A stretch of DNA of 64,000 nucleotides from Sphingomonas liriopis (GTDB lineage Bacteria; Pseudomonadota; Alphaproteobacteria; Sphingomonadales; Sphingomonadaceae): contig NZ_JAMLDY010000007.1 in assembly GCF_024211255.1 (NCBI RefSeq), positions 106,507 through 170,506 of the forward strand, in the 5' to 3' direction. Under the pieces are notes generated by a model. The model was given only the letters and a program-made list of their open reading frames with translations, ran no database searches and had not been told where the DNA came from. A program made the position numbers and the translations under genes. Shown piece after piece: positions 25,462 through 34,903 of the stretch. The number at the start of each line of letters is the position of its first letter. The stretch's first letter is position 1.

Positions 25462-27084
25462 TCAGTCGTAGCGCGCGTCCCACATCAGGGCGGCGATCCG
25501 CTCGGCGGTCAGCGCGTCGGCCGGTGCCGTCGCGACGCCGTCGGCGACCGCCGCCTGCGCGACGACCACGGCGATGTGCAGCGCGACCTCGCGCAGCGCA
25601 TCGATCGGCGGGAGCAGCGTATCGCCCGCGCCGCCCATCGCGCCGAGCGCGCGCGCCGCGGCCATGAACATGCCGTCGGTGACGCGCGTCGCACCGGCTG
25701 CGATCGCGCCCAGCCCGACGCCGGGAAAGATGTAGACGTTGTTGACCTGCGTCACGCCGGCGACGCCGAACGGGCTGCCGGTGCCGACCACCGCGCGGCC
25801 GTCGGTCCAGGCGAGCACGTCGGCAGGATGCGCCTCGGCGCGCGACACCGGGTTGGAAAGCGGGAAGATCACCGGTGTCGCACAACCCGCCGCCATCGCG
25901 CGGACGACGGCTTCGGTGAAGGCGCCCGCCTGCCCCGAGGCGCCGATCAGCACGGTCGGGCGCACCGCCTGCACCGTGTCGAGCAGGCCGAGCCCACCGT
26001 CCGCGTCGCGCGTCCAGTCGGCGACCTCGGCGGGATCGCGCGCCAGCAGCGCCTGCGGGGCGGTGAGCTTCGGCATGTCCGACAAGATCAGGCCGTCGCG
26101 GTCGACCGCCCAGATTCGCGCGCGTGCTGCCGCCTCGTCGAGGCCCTCGGCGCGCAACGCCTGGACGAGCAGTTCGGCGACGCCGCTGCCCGCCGCGCCG
26201 GCGCCGAACAGCACGATGCGCTGGCCGGTGAGCGACGCGCCGGTGCGGCGGATCGCCGACAGCAACGTGCCGACCGCGGTCGCGGCGGTGCCCTGGATAT
26301 CGTCGTTGAAGCTGAGCAACCGGTCGCGATAGCGCGCGAGCAGGTCGTAGGCGTTGTGCCCGGCGAAATCCTCCCATTGCAGCAGGACGTTCGGCCAGCG
26401 CGCCGCGACCGCTTCGACGAAGGTGTCGACGAAGGCGGCATAATCCTGCCCACGGATGCGCGGGTTGCGCCAGCCGACGTAGAGCGGATCGTCGCGCAAG
26501 GCGGCATTGTCGGTGCCGACGTCGAGCAGGATCGGCAGCACCTCGGCGGGGTGGAGGCCGGCGCAGGCGGTGTAGAGCGCGAGCTTGCCGATCGGGATGC
26601 CCATGCCGCCGGCGCCCTGATCGCCCAAACCGAGGATGCGCTCGCCGTCGCTGACGACGATCACCTTGACCCGGTCGAGCGCGGGGTCGGCGAGGATGTC
26701 GGCGATGCGGCCGCGATTGGGGTAGCTCAGGAACAGGCCGCGCGGCTTGCGCCAGATTTCGCTGAACCGTTCGCAGCCGGCGCCGACGGTGGGGGTATAG
26801 ACCAGCGGGAGCATGCGCGGCAGGTCGGCCTGCACCAGCGCGTGGAACAGGATCTCGTTCGAATCCTGCAGCTCGCGCAGGAACGCGTAGCGGTGGAAAT
26901 CGTCCGCCATGCCGTCGAGCACGCGGCGGCGGCGGACGATCTGGCTCTCGAGCGTGCCGACGTGCGGGGGGAGCAGGCCGTGCAGGCCGAAGCGGTCGCG
27001 CTCGGCCTCGATGAAGGCGGTGCCCTTGTTGGTCAGCGGGTCGGACAGCAGGGCGCGGCGCGCGGCGTGGAAGGCGGGGGACAT
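25462..27084 (-). CDS. NAD-dependent malic enzyme
   Basis: 540 residues, the long (oxaloacetate-decarboxylating, SfcA/MaeA-like) form. Seen: NKGTAFIEAERDRFGLHGLLPP at the N-terminus, MLPLVYTPTVGAGCERFSEIWRKPRGLFLS, VVSDGERILGLGDQGAGGMGIPIGKLALYT, FNDDIQGTAATAVGTLLSAI (metal and NAD-binding region), and IVLFGAGAAGSGVAELL (Rossmann motif). It converts malate to pyruvate and CO2. It lies 11 bp downstream of the porin and 1.6 kb from dctA on the same strand, which fits growth on C4-dicarboxylates. Confidence 0.95.
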   Translation of the reverse strand: MSPAFHAARRALLSDPLTNKGTAFIEAERDRFGLHGLLPPHVGTLESQIVRRRRVLDGMADDFHRYAFLRELQDSNEILFHALVQADLPRMLPLVYTPTVGAGCERFSEIWRKPRGLFLSYPNRGRIADILADPALDRVKVIVVSDGERILGLGDQGAGGMGIPIGKLALYTACAGLHPAEVLPILLDVGTDNAALRDDPLYVGWRNPRIRGQDYAAFVDTFVEAVAARWPNVLLQWEDFAGHNAYDLLARYRDRLLSFNDDIQGTAATAVGTLLSAIRRTGASLTGQRIVLFGAGAAGSGVAELLVQALRAEGLDEAAARARIWAVDRDGLILSDMPKLTAPQALLARDPAEVADWTRDADGGLGLLDTVQAVRPTVLIGASGQAGAFTEAVVRAMAAGCATPVIFPLSNPVSRAEAHPADVLAWTDGRAVVGTGSPFGVAGVTQVNNVYIFPGVGLGAIAAGATRVTDGMFMAAARALGAMGGAGDTLLPPIDALREVALHIAVVVAQAAVADGVATAPADALTAERIAALMWDARYD

Positions 27085-27095
27085 GGGCGGCCTCT

Positions 27096-28586
27096 TCAGA
27101 AGCGGAAGCTGAGCCAGCCGGCCATGAAGTCGGAGCTCTTGAACCCCGCCTTCGACAGCGACGGGCCGGCGGCGAGATGTTCGTAGCGGCCGGTGAAGGA
27201 CAGCCGCGGGGTGATCGACCAGATCGCCTGCAACCGCGTGACGTCGCCGATCTTGGCGTCGGCGACGCCTTGCGTGCCCGCGAACGGCTGGCCGTTGGCG
27301 CGGTAGACCGCGTCGGTGACGCTGTCGCGCCACGCGAGCTGGTATTCGGCGGTGACGCGAACGTTTTTGATGGGCTGGAAGGTGACGTTGGGCGCGACCG
27401 CGATCAGGTTCGACGGGGTCAAAAACAGCCCGTAGCTGTAGTAGATGTTGTTGCCGAAGGGGGCGTAGGCGTCGCGCAGCTTGCCGTCGCCATACCCGCC
27501 GCCGCCGCTGGCGTAGTCGACGTGGAAGCCGACGCGCGGTGCGGTCTTCGCCTTGCCGACGCGCCAGGTCTGCGCGAGGAAGACGTGCCAAGCGTCGATG
27601 TCCTGGTCGATGTAGTGGCCGTATTGATGGTTGACGGTCCAGTCGATCGTCAGCGGCCCGGCATCGCCCCAGATGTGCGTGCCGACATAGTAACGCGTCG
27701 CCGGCCCGATCCGCCCACCCCACGCGCCCACCGTATTGCGGCGGCGCCAGAAGAAGGGGTCGACGTACAGCTTCGATCCGCCGAACGCGCGCGTCGGCAC
27801 CGCGAAGCCCAATGTCACGCCCGAGAAGCGGCGCGCGGGATCGACGATGTCGTCGTCGGTGCCGAGGTCGCCATATTGCGTCGGCTTGAGGTCGAACAGG
27901 TCGGCGCGGACGGTCGCACCGCGCGCCCAGGCGCGGATGCCGTTCAGCGTATAGCGGATCGTGTTGTTGTCGCGCTGCGAGACGAGCAAATTGGGGCCGT
28001 CGGTGAATTCCTGCCGGCCGTAGCGCGCGCCGATCGCGACGCCGGCGACTTCGGCGTTGCCCTCGACGAACGCCTGCTGGAGGACGAGGTCGTTGCGCAG
28101 CGTCGCTGCGGGTGCGCCGAGTTCGACGCCCGAGATACCGCCGTGCGCGACCTCGGCGAAGGCGCGAAAATGCGGGCCGACGTGCAGGTCGGCGCCGGCG
28201 AAGATGCGGTTGATGTCCTGCCGCTGCGCGCGAGAATCGCGGAGGTTGGGGTTGGTGGTGTGGTTGACGCGCAGGCGCAATTCGCCGGACAGCGTGAGGT
28301 AGACGTCGCCGTCGCGGTCGAGGGGCAGGAACTTGAGGCGATCGAGGAAGTCGTCGCGCTTCTTCGGGTCGCGGTAGCTGCTCCAGTCCTCCGTCCAGCG
28401 CGACAGGTTGAAGCCGTTGGTGGTGGCGCCATCGCCGATCGCCGCGGCGGGGTAGGAGGCGACGGTCGGGGTGGCGGGGTTGCGGGTGGTACCGGCTTCG
28501 GTGGGAGCAACGCTGGTCTGCGCGTGTGCCCCGGCGGCGAGGGTGAGCAGCGCGGTGGCGCCGAGCAGACGGATGGGTCGATGCAT
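27096..28586 (-). CDS. alginate-export-type outer-membrane porin
   Basis: 496 residues. Signal peptide MHRPIRLLGATALLTLAAGAHAQ is followed by a beta-barrel of the AlgE-like alginate_exp domain: GFNLSRWTEDWSSYRDP, GDVYLTLSGELRLRVNHTTNPNLRD, IGARYGRQEFTDGPNLLVSQRDNNTIRYTLNGIRAW, and the final strand DFMAGWLSFRF ending in Phe. Despite the domain name, many such porins outside Pseudomonas are thought to be uptake channels. Its place between dctA and malic enzyme suggests a role in passing dicarboxylates through the outer membrane; this is inference. Confidence 0.9.
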   Translation of the reverse strand: MHRPIRLLGATALLTLAAGAHAQTSVAPTEAGTTRNPATPTVASYPAAAIGDGATTNGFNLSRWTEDWSSYRDPKKRDDFLDRLKFLPLDRDGDVYLTLSGELRLRVNHTTNPNLRDSRAQRQDINRIFAGADLHVGPHFRAFAEVAHGGISGVELGAPAATLRNDLVLQQAFVEGNAEVAGVAIGARYGRQEFTDGPNLLVSQRDNNTIRYTLNGIRAWARGATVRADLFDLKPTQYGDLGTDDDIVDPARRFSGVTLGFAVPTRAFGGSKLYVDPFFWRRRNTVGAWGGRIGPATRYYVGTHIWGDAGPLTIDWTVNHQYGHYIDQDIDAWHVFLAQTWRVGKAKTAPRVGFHVDYASGGGGYGDGKLRDAYAPFGNNIYYSYGLFLTPSNLIAVAPNVTFQPIKNVRVTAEYQLAWRDSVTDAVYRANGQPFAGTQGVADAKIGDVTRLQAIWSITPRLSFTGRYEHLAAGPSLSKAGFKSSDFMAGWLSFRF

Positions 28587-28611
28587 GAAGCGATCCTTCT
28601 AGGTCACCGCA

Positions 28612-28705
28612 CTCACCCTCACCCTATCGGGCGCTTCGCGCCCTCTTCCCTCTCCCGATGGGAGAGGGAGGGAGCGCCGTCAGGCGCGGAAGGGTGAGGG
28701 TGAGG
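28612..28705. repeat. palindromic repeat, CCCTCACCCTTCC family
   Basis: Arms CTCACCCTCACCCTATCGGG and GGAAGGGTGAGGGTGAGG enclose the stem CCCTCTCCCGATGGGAGAGGG. It lies between dctA and the porin gene and could attenuate or stabilise a shared transcript. Confidence 0.88.
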
Positions 28706-28709
28706 CGCG

Positions 28710-30047
28710 TTACTCCGCGGGAACCGCGTCGGCGGGCAGCTGGTCGACGCGGGGCACGTCACCGCGCATCGCCGCGTTCAGCCGGTCGGTGTCGAGCGCG
28801 CCTTCCCAGCGCGAGACGACCACGGTCGCGACCGCGTTGCCGATGAAGTTGGTGAGGCTGCGGCATTCGCTCATGAAGCGATCGACGCCGAGGATCAGCG
28901 CCATGCCCGCGACCGGCACGCTCGGCACGATCGACAGCGTCGCGGCCAGCGTGATGAAGCCCGCACCGGTGACCCCCGCCGCGCCCTTCGACGACAGCAT
29001 CGCGACCGACAGCAGCAGCAATTGCTGGCCCAGCGACAGGTCGACGTTGCACGCCTGCGCGATGAACAGCGCGGCGAGCGTCATGTAGATGTTGGTGCCG
29101 TCGAGGTTGAACGAATAGCCGGTGGGCACGACGAGGCCGACGATCGACTTGGGGCAGCCGGCACGCTCCATCTTCTCGATCAGCGCAGGCAGCGCGCTTT
29201 CCGACGAGGAGGTGCCGAGAACCAGCAGCAGCTCGGCCTTGAGATAGGCGATCAGGCGCAGGATCGAGAAACCGCACAGCCAACTGACCGTGCCGAGCAC
29301 GACGAGAACGAACAGCAGCGAGGTGAAATAGAAGGTACCGACCAGCATCGCGAGGTTGGCAAGCGTGCCGACGCCGTATTTGCCGATGGTGAACGCCATC
29401 GCGCCGAACGCACCGATGGGTGCGGCCTTCATGACGATGCTGACCACCTTGAAGAAGGCGAGCGAGACGTCCTCGAGCACGCTGAGCACCTTGTCGCCGC
29501 GGTCGCCGATCAGCGCGAGCGCGATGCCGAACAGGATCGACACGAACAGCACCTGCAGGATGTTGCCTTCCGTCAGCGACGACAGGAAGGTGTCGGGGAT
29601 GATGCCGGTCAGGAAGCCGGTGATCGTGCTGTCGTGCGCCTTGGCGGCGAATTCGGCGACCTTGCTGGTGTCGAGGCTGGCGGGATCGATGTTGAGCCCG
29701 GCGCCGGGGCGCACGACGTTGGCGACGATCAGGCCGACGATCAGCGCCAAGGTCGAGAAGAACAGGAAGTAGACGAACGCCTTGCCCGCGACGCGACCGA
29801 CCGCGGCGAGATCGCGCATGCCGGCGATGCCGGTGACGATGGTCAGGAAGATGACCGGCGCGATGACCATCTTGACCAATTTGATGAAGCCATCGCCGAT
29901 CGGCTTCAGCGCCTCGCCCGTGGCGGGCGCGAAATGGCCGAGCAGCACGCCCGCGAGGATCGCGATCAGGACCTGGAGATAGAGCTGAGCGTACCAGGGC
30001 CTGGCGGCCGGCGGGACGGGCGGTGTCGCGGCGATGCTGATGGTCAT
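28710..30047 (-). CDS. dctA: C4-dicarboxylate:cation symporter (DctA-like)
   Basis: 445 residues, normal DctA length, from ATG 30047 with AAAGG upstream. The family fingerprints are clear: [30 protein letters not shown], the serine-rich reentrant loop [45 protein letters not shown] (TM7), and [21 protein letters not shown] (reentrant loop 2). It imports succinate, fumarate and malate with cations. The in-frame extension to 30146 is not needed. It is first in the minus-strand series with porin and malic enzyme. Confidence 0.95.
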   Translation of the reverse strand: MTISIAATPPVPPAARPWYAQLYLQVLIAILAGVLLGHFAPATGEALKPIGDGFIKLVKMVIAPVIFLTIVTGIAGMRDLAAVGRVAGKAFVYFLFFSTLALIVGLIVANVVRPGAGLNIDPASLDTSKVAEFAAKAHDSTITGFLTGIIPDTFLSSLTEGNILQVLFVSILFGIALALIGDRGDKVLSVLEDVSLAFFKVVSIVMKAAPIGAFGAMAFTIGKYGVGTLANLAMLVGTFYFTSLLFVLVVLGTVSWLCGFSILRLIAYLKAELLLVLGTSSSESALPALIEKMERAGCPKSIVGLVVPTGYSFNLDGTNIYMTLAALFIAQACNVDLSLGQQLLLLSVAMLSSKGAAGVTGAGFITLAATLSIVPSVPVAGMALILGVDRFMSECRSLTNFIGNAVATVVVSRWEGALDTDRLNAAMRGDVPRVDQLPADAVPAE

Positions 30048-30130
30048 GGGCTGCCTTTCATCCTCTGGATCACGCGGGCCGGCTCTTGATGGCCGTGGGC
30101 GTTGTCGGATCATGGCGCGCGCGGGATGGT

Positions 30131-30143
30131 CCCGACAATCGGG
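30131..30143. promoter_or_regulatory. small dyad CCCGA-CAA-TCGGG upstream of dctA
   Basis: Perfect 5-bp arms about 85 bp before the dctA start, next to an AT-rich stretch (30152-30170) that could hold its promoter. Weak evidence for a regulatory site. Confidence 0.25.
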
Positions 30144-30229
30144 CATCGGCGATTTAATTATCTTTGTTTTTCAGCGCCTTGATGTTTCTCGGCGTGGCCC
30201 GTGCCGGGATCGCCGAGCGCCGATCGCGA

Positions 30230-30255
30230 AAAGTGTGCAGAAAGTTGCACACTTT
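30230..30255 (-). terminator. stem-loop AAAGTGTGCA / TGCACACTTT downstream of ogt
   Basis: Perfect 10-bp stem with a 6-nt loop, 12 bp after the ogt stop and upstream of dctA. There is no long T-run on either strand. It may terminate ogt, or act as an operator-like dyad for dctA. Confidence 0.45.
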
Positions 30256-30266
30256 CCCGTGACCGG

Positions 30267-30764
30267 TCACAGCGGCAGTTCGTCGCGGCGCCGTTCGAGC
30301 GCGAGCAGCAGCGACTTAGCTTCAAGCCCGCCGGCGAAGCCGGTCAGGTGTCCGCCCGATCCGACGACGCGGTGGCAGGGCGCGACGATCGACAGGGGAT
30401 TGCGGCCGTTGGCGGCACCGACCGCGCGCGATGCGGACGGACGGCCGATCGCGCGGGCGAGTGCGCCATAGCTGCGCGTCTCGCCATAGGGGATCGTCAG
30501 CAGCGCGGCCCAGACCGCCTTCTGAAAATCGGTACCGCGCCAGTCGAGCGGCAGGTCGAAGCTCGTCCGTTCGCCGGCGAAATAGCCGCGCAGCTGGTCG
30601 GCCGCCGCGCGCAGCACCGGATGCGCGGCATCCTCCACCAGCGGCCCCAGCCGTACGCGCAACGGGTCGTCATTCTCCCACAGCACCGCAACGAGGCCGG
30701 CATCGCTCGCCACCAGCGTCAGCGCGCCGACCGGCGAAGGCATGATCGTGGCGGCGAGCGTCAT
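30267..30764 (-). CDS. ogt: methylated-DNA--protein-cysteine methyltransferase
   Basis: 165 residues. The active-site motif IVAPCHRVVGSGGHLTGFAGGLEAK (alkyl-accepting Cys at about 131) and the helix-turn-helix region FQKAVWAALLTIPYGETRSYGALARAIGRPSASRAVGAANGRNP are complete. It removes methyl groups from O6-methylguanine in a suicide reaction. There is no AdaA-type N-terminal domain, so it is the Ogt/AGT form. It is divergent from the GGDEF-EAL gene. Confidence 0.96.
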   Translation of the reverse strand: MTLAATIMPSPVGALTLVASDAGLVAVLWENDDPLRVRLGPLVEDAAHPVLRAAADQLRGYFAGERTSFDLPLDWRGTDFQKAVWAALLTIPYGETRSYGALARAIGRPSASRAVGAANGRNPLSIVAPCHRVVGSGGHLTGFAGGLEAKSLLLALERRRDELPL

Positions 30765-30965
30765 CGGGTCACGATAGCGTGGTGCGCGTTCCGGCTACAG
30801 CCGTATGTGCCGGCAACTTCCAACAAAAATGCCGTCAATCGGGGGCATCTGCGCGATGCAGCGGCGCATGCCCGCCTGCAATCGCCGTCAAAACGGTTTC
30901 GTTACAGATCGTTAAGCGCCGCCGGCGAAACCGGCGCCATGAAAGACGGCACGGGGATGCGATAG

Positions 30966-33170
30966 GTGGATCGCTGGGGAGAGCGCGATTTCGATCGCGA
31001 TGCGATGATCGATCCGGACATGTCCGATACGGCGACCGGGTGGATCGACGCCGATATCGCGCAGGCGATCACGACAGTGCTGGTCGCGCCCGATTCGACG
31101 CCGGCGCTCGGCACCGTGCTGAGCCGGGCGCGGATCGGCCTGCTCCACCGGACGCGCGACGGGCGCGTGCTGATGGTCAACGATCGTTTCTGCGAGCTGC
31201 TCGGCCGGACACCCGCCGATTTGTCGGGACTGCCGATCGACGCGTTCCTGCATCCCGACGATCTGGTCCGGGCGAAGGCGGTCCACGCCGGGCATATGGC
31301 GGCCGCGACGCCGTTCGGGATCGAAATGCGCTTCGTCCGTCCCGATGGCAGCGTCATCTGGTGCGACGTTCAGGCGTCGTTCGTCTGCGACGCGGCGGGG
31401 GTCGCGGCATCGACGATCACCGTCGCGCAGGACGTCACCGCGCGCCACCTCGCCGAAGCCGAATTGCGCGAGAGCGAGGAACGGTTCCGCCTCGCCACGC
31501 ATGCCGCGGGACTCGGCATCTGGGACTATGACGCGATCGGCGACCGGCGCGAATGGTCCGACGAGCTGAAGGCGATGCTGGGCCTGCCGGTCGACGCGCC
31601 CGCGGTCATCGCGCAGGCGCTGGCGCTGGTGATCCCCGCGGATCGCCACCGCCTGCAGGCGCTGGTCGCCGCGGTCGAGGCGGGCGACGGCAACCACCGA
31701 TTCGAGACGGTGCTGCGCATCCACCGCGCCGACACCGGCGAGGAGCGCTGGATCAAGACCGGCGGCTGGCGGATCGAGGCGCCGTCGGGGCGGCTCGCGC
31801 GCGTGCTCGTCACCACCCGCGACGTCACCGAGGAGCGCACCGCAGAGGACCGCATCCGCTTCGCCGCGCATCACGACACGCTGACCGGCCTGCCCAACCG
31901 CGCGGCGTTCGGCGAGCGGCTGGAGACCGCGATCGGCGAGGCGACGCGGCTCGGCACCGGGTTGGCGCTGGTGTTGTTCGACGTCGATCATCTGAAGGAG
32001 ACCAACGACACCGTCGGCCACGATGCCGGCGACATGGTGCTGCGCACGTTCGGCGTGCGGCTGCGCGCGGCGCTGGGCGATCGCTGCACGCTGGCGCGGC
32101 TGGGCGGCGACGAATTCGCCGCGGTGATCGAGGGGACGGACGGCACCGACGACATCGTCGCGCGGGTGCGCGCGGCGCTGCGCGTGGTGCGCGAACCGCT
32201 GGCGCACGAGGGGCGCATCCTCGATTGTCAGGCGACCGCGGGCGGATCCCTGTTCCCGGCGCATGGCGCGACCGCCGCCGACCTGCTGAAATCCGCCGAT
32301 ATCGCGCTGTATGCCGCCAAGGCGAGCATGCGCGGCAACATCATGACCTTCGCGCCGCAGATGCGCGCCGACCTGCAGCGGCGGTCGTCGATGCTGTGCA
32401 TCGCGCGCGACGTGGTGCGCGACGAGCGGATCATGCCCTTCTACCAGCCCAAGGTCGCCTTGGCGACCGGGCGGGTGTGCGGGTTCGAGGCGCTGCTGCG
32501 CTGGCGGCACCCGACGCTCGGCACGCAGCCGCCGGCGACGATCGATGCGGCGTTCGAGGACCTCGACCTCGCGATCGCGCTGAGCGAGCGGATGCTCGCC
32601 GGCATCGTCGGCGACATGCGCCGCTGGATCGACGACGGCGTCGCGTTCGGGCGGATCGCGTTCAACCTGTCGCCCGCCGAATTCCGCCGCGACGACCTGG
32701 TCGATCGCATCCTCGGCCACCTCGCCCGCGCGCGCGTTCCCGCCGAGCGGTTCGAGCTGGAGGTGACCGAGACGGTGTTCGTCGGGCGCGGCGCGGAATG
32801 CGTGGCGACGGCGCTCGACGCGTTCTCGCGCGCGGGCGTGCATATCGCGCTCGACGATTTCGGCACCGGCTATGCCTCGCTGACCCATCTCAAGGCGTTT
32901 CCGGTCAACACGATCAAGATCGACCGCAGCTTCGTCGGGCATCTCGACGACGATGCCGGCGATGCGGCGATCATCGATGCGGTGGTGGCGCTGGGCCATC
33001 GGCTGGGGATGACGGTGGTCGCCGAGGGGGTCGAGACCGAGGCGCAGGCGCGCTACCTGCTGGGGCAAGGATGCGACATGGCGCAGGGCTATCTGTTCGG
33101 GCGCAGCGTGCCGAGCGACGAGGTGCCCGCCGCGCTCGCCCACGCCTATCGCACGGCGCGCGCGCTGTAG
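30966..33170 (+). CDS. PAS-PAS-GGDEF-EAL protein (cyclic di-GMP turnover)
   Basis: 734 residues. Two PAS/PAC units (about 50-165 and 170-295), GGDEF domain at about 300-450 with intact RLGGDEF, and EAL domain at about 475-730 with EALLRW, FNLSP, ELEVTET, DDFGTGYASL, IKIDRSFV and AEGVET all present. The residues five before GGDEF do not form the RxxD inhibitory site (GDRC instead), so product inhibition is probably lacking. All EAL metal ligands look intact, so phosphodiesterase activity is expected; net activity is unknown. No membrane segments are visible, so it is cytoplasmic. GTG 30966 is taken as start; ATG 31005 is an alternative with no clear advantage. Confidence 0.93.
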   Translation: MDRWGERDFDRDAMIDPDMSDTATGWIDADIAQAITTVLVAPDSTPALGTVLSRARIGLLHRTRDGRVLMVNDRFCELLGRTPADLSGLPIDAFLHPDDLVRAKAVHAGHMAAATPFGIEMRFVRPDGSVIWCDVQASFVCDAAGVAASTITVAQDVTARHLAEAELRESEERFRLATHAAGLGIWDYDAIGDRREWSDELKAMLGLPVDAPAVIAQALALVIPADRHRLQALVAAVEAGDGNHRFETVLRIHRADTGEERWIKTGGWRIEAPSGRLARVLVTTRDVTEERTAEDRIRFAAHHDTLTGLPNRAAFGERLETAIGEATRLGTGLALVLFDVDHLKETNDTVGHDAGDMVLRTFGVRLRAALGDRCTLARLGGDEFAAVIEGTDGTDDIVARVRAALRVVREPLAHEGRILDCQATAGGSLFPAHGATAADLLKSADIALYAAKASMRGNIMTFAPQMRADLQRRSSMLCIARDVVRDERIMPFYQPKVALATGRVCGFEALLRWRHPTLGTQPPATIDAAFEDLDLAIALSERMLAGIVGDMRRWIDDGVAFGRIAFNLSPAEFRRDDLVDRILGHLARARVPAERFELEVTETVFVGRGAECVATALDAFSRAGVHIALDDFGTGYASLTHLKAFPVNTIKIDRSFVGHLDDDAGDAAIIDAVVALGHRLGMTVVAEGVETEAQARYLLGQGCDMAQGYLFGRSVPSDEVPAALAHAYRTARAL

Positions 33171-34903
33171 GCGCGGCGGCGGCGTTCGATCCACCATAAC
33201 GTGGCCGTGGCGGCGAGGAAGGCGAGCAGCCAGCGCCACGACGGTTGCGGGTCGCGCGGCTGTGGCTGGGTGGATACGCGCCGCTCGCCGACCAGCGCCA
33301 GCGTCGCCTCGCGGCGGACGGTGGCGCGCAGCTGCGGCAGGGCGTCGGCGGGATAGACGTAGAAGGGCTGCTCGCCGAGGCGATGCCAGCCGGGGACGCG
33401 GGGCCAATAGCCGGCGCAGGCGCGCGCGTGCGGGTCGGGCACCAACGGCGTATTCGTGCCGTCGGGCGCGATGACGGCGGGGGGCGAGCCCGTGGCGCAC
33501 ACCGGCGTGCGCTCGCCGACGCGGGGCAAGGCGCCGATGCGGATGCCGGGATCGGGCGTTCCCCGCCCGACCGTCGCGGCGAGCGCGCTCCAGATCGCGG
33601 CATGCGCGTCGCCGTTGCCGCTGGTGACCAGCGCGAAGCTGTCGAGCAGGGTCGTCACCGCGACGCGGCCGCGCCCGACTCCCTGCCATGCCGCAAAGGG
33701 CGTGCCGCGCGCGTCGCGGAGCAGGGGTATGCCGCCGAGCGGCACCGCCATCCGCTTCAGCTCGGGTACCTCCCCCAGCGGCGCGGCAATCGTGGCGGGG
33801 GCGTCGCGCGTGCCGGGGCCGCGGCGGGCGACGAGCGCCGCATCGCCCGGCGCGGCGGGTGGCAGGCGGAGCGGTGTCGCCGCCGCGCCGCCACCGGTCG
33901 GCAGGCCGAGCAGCTGCCAGCCGCGCGGCACCGGGCCGGTCAGGCGCACGACGAGCCCCAACCCGCCGCGCACCGCCTGTGCAACGCCGCCCCGCGCGCT
34001 GCCGCCGAGCCCTGCCCAGCTGCGATCGTCAAGGATCAGCAGGTCGTAGCGCGCCAGCGCCGACGGGGTGAGCGCGACGCCGGGATCGCCCAAGGCAACG
34101 CCGCCGCCGACCGCAGCCTGCGTCTCCGCGGTCAGGCCGGCGTCGGCGGCCCAGCGGCGCAGGAACTTGACCTCCGGCCCGGGTGCCGCGGCGAGGATCA
34201 GCGCGCGGGCGGGCGTGGCGGCGCGCGTGACGAGCGGCACTGGCGCCTGTTCCCCGGCGGTGCGCAGCGTGAACAGCGCCTCGCCGGGGACGCGGGCCGT
34301 GCCGTGCAGGATCACGCTGCCGTCCGCCGCCGGCCTGGCGGTATCGACGACCCGGCCGGCGGGATCGAGCAGGCTCGCCGTGCCGCCGCCGGTGACGCGC
34401 GCGGCGATGCGGAACGGCTCGCCCGGGGCGACCGGCGCGGAGGGCGTAAGCGCGACGAGGCCGGTGGGCGCGGGCGGCGCGGCGTAGCGCAGCGTGACGC
34501 TAGACGCCGCCGGTCGGTCGCGCGCGGCGAGGCCGCTGCCGACGATGCGGAGCGCGGTGGCCCCGGCGTGGCGGCGCAGCGCGGCGGCGAGGTCGGGCGC
34601 GCGCTCCGCCCCCGCGATGCCGCGCGCTTCGGGCAGGGCGACGAGCGTCTCGCCGGGGCCGATCGCCACCAGCCGCGACGCACCTTCGGTGGCGACGACC
34701 AATGTGCCGCTGCTGCTCGCGGGCGATGGCGCGAACAGCGTCAGGTAGAGCGATCCCGCGACGATCGGCTGCAGCACGACGAGCGCCGCCAGCCGCCACC
34801 GCGCGGCGCGGATCGGCGCGCGGGCCTGCCACAGCCCCAGCCGGACCCAGGCGATCGCGACCGCCAGCGCCAGCAATGCCGCGACGATCCGCTCGGCGCT
34901 CAC
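33146..34903 (-). CDS. membrane protein with GATase-like domain, last gene of the moxR/DUF58 block
   Basis: 585 residues. Two N-terminal membrane helices (about 5-20 and 38-60) lead to a large extracytoplasmic part and a final helix (WRWLLAFLAATATLWWI) before a basic tail. The middle contains a beta-rich region, then a Rossmann-like segment (YDLLILDDRSWAGLGG...VAQAVRGGLGLVVRLTGPVPRGWQLLGLP), and GRGRVAVTTLLDSFAL, as in glutamine-amidotransferase-like domains of BatA/DUF58 loci; no catalytic Cys is seen. GTG 34903 overlaps the previous stop by 4 nt. Function unknown. Confidence 0.75.
   Translation of the reverse strand: MSAERIVAALLALAVAIAWVRLGLWQARAPIRAARWRLAALVVLQPIVAGSLYLTLFAPSPASSSGTLVVATEGASRLVAIGPGETLVALPEARGIAGAERAPDLAAALRRHAGATALRIVGSGLAARDRPAASSVTLRYAAPPAPTGLVALTPSAPVAPGEPFRIAARVTGGGTASLLDPAGRVVDTARPAADGSVILHGTARVPGEALFTLRTAGEQAPVPLVTRAATPARALILAAAPGPEVKFLRRWAADAGLTAETQAAVGGGVALGDPGVALTPSALARYDLLILDDRSWAGLGGSARGGVAQAVRGGLGLVVRLTGPVPRGWQLLGLPTGGGAAATPLRLPPAAPGDAALVARRGPGTRDAPATIAAPLGEVPELKRMAVPLGGIPLLRDARGTPFAAWQGVGRGRVAVTTLLDSFALVTSGNGDAHAAIWSALAATVGRGTPDPGIRIGALPRVGERTPVCATGSPPAVIAPDGTNTPLVPDPHARACAGYWPRVPGWHRLGEQPFYVYPADALPQLRATVRREATLALVGERRVSTQPQPRDPQPSWRWLLAFLAATATLWWIERRRRAYSARAVR

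Noticed and set aside
25400..26377. Extension of the 3-hydroxyisobutyryl-CoA hydrolase frame upstream of ATG 25399
   Set aside because: Overlaps malic enzyme on the same strand and adds only Arg-rich low-complexity sequence.
25411..27186. Plus-strand frame of 591 codons
   Set aside because: Antisense of the malic enzyme gene, without domains.
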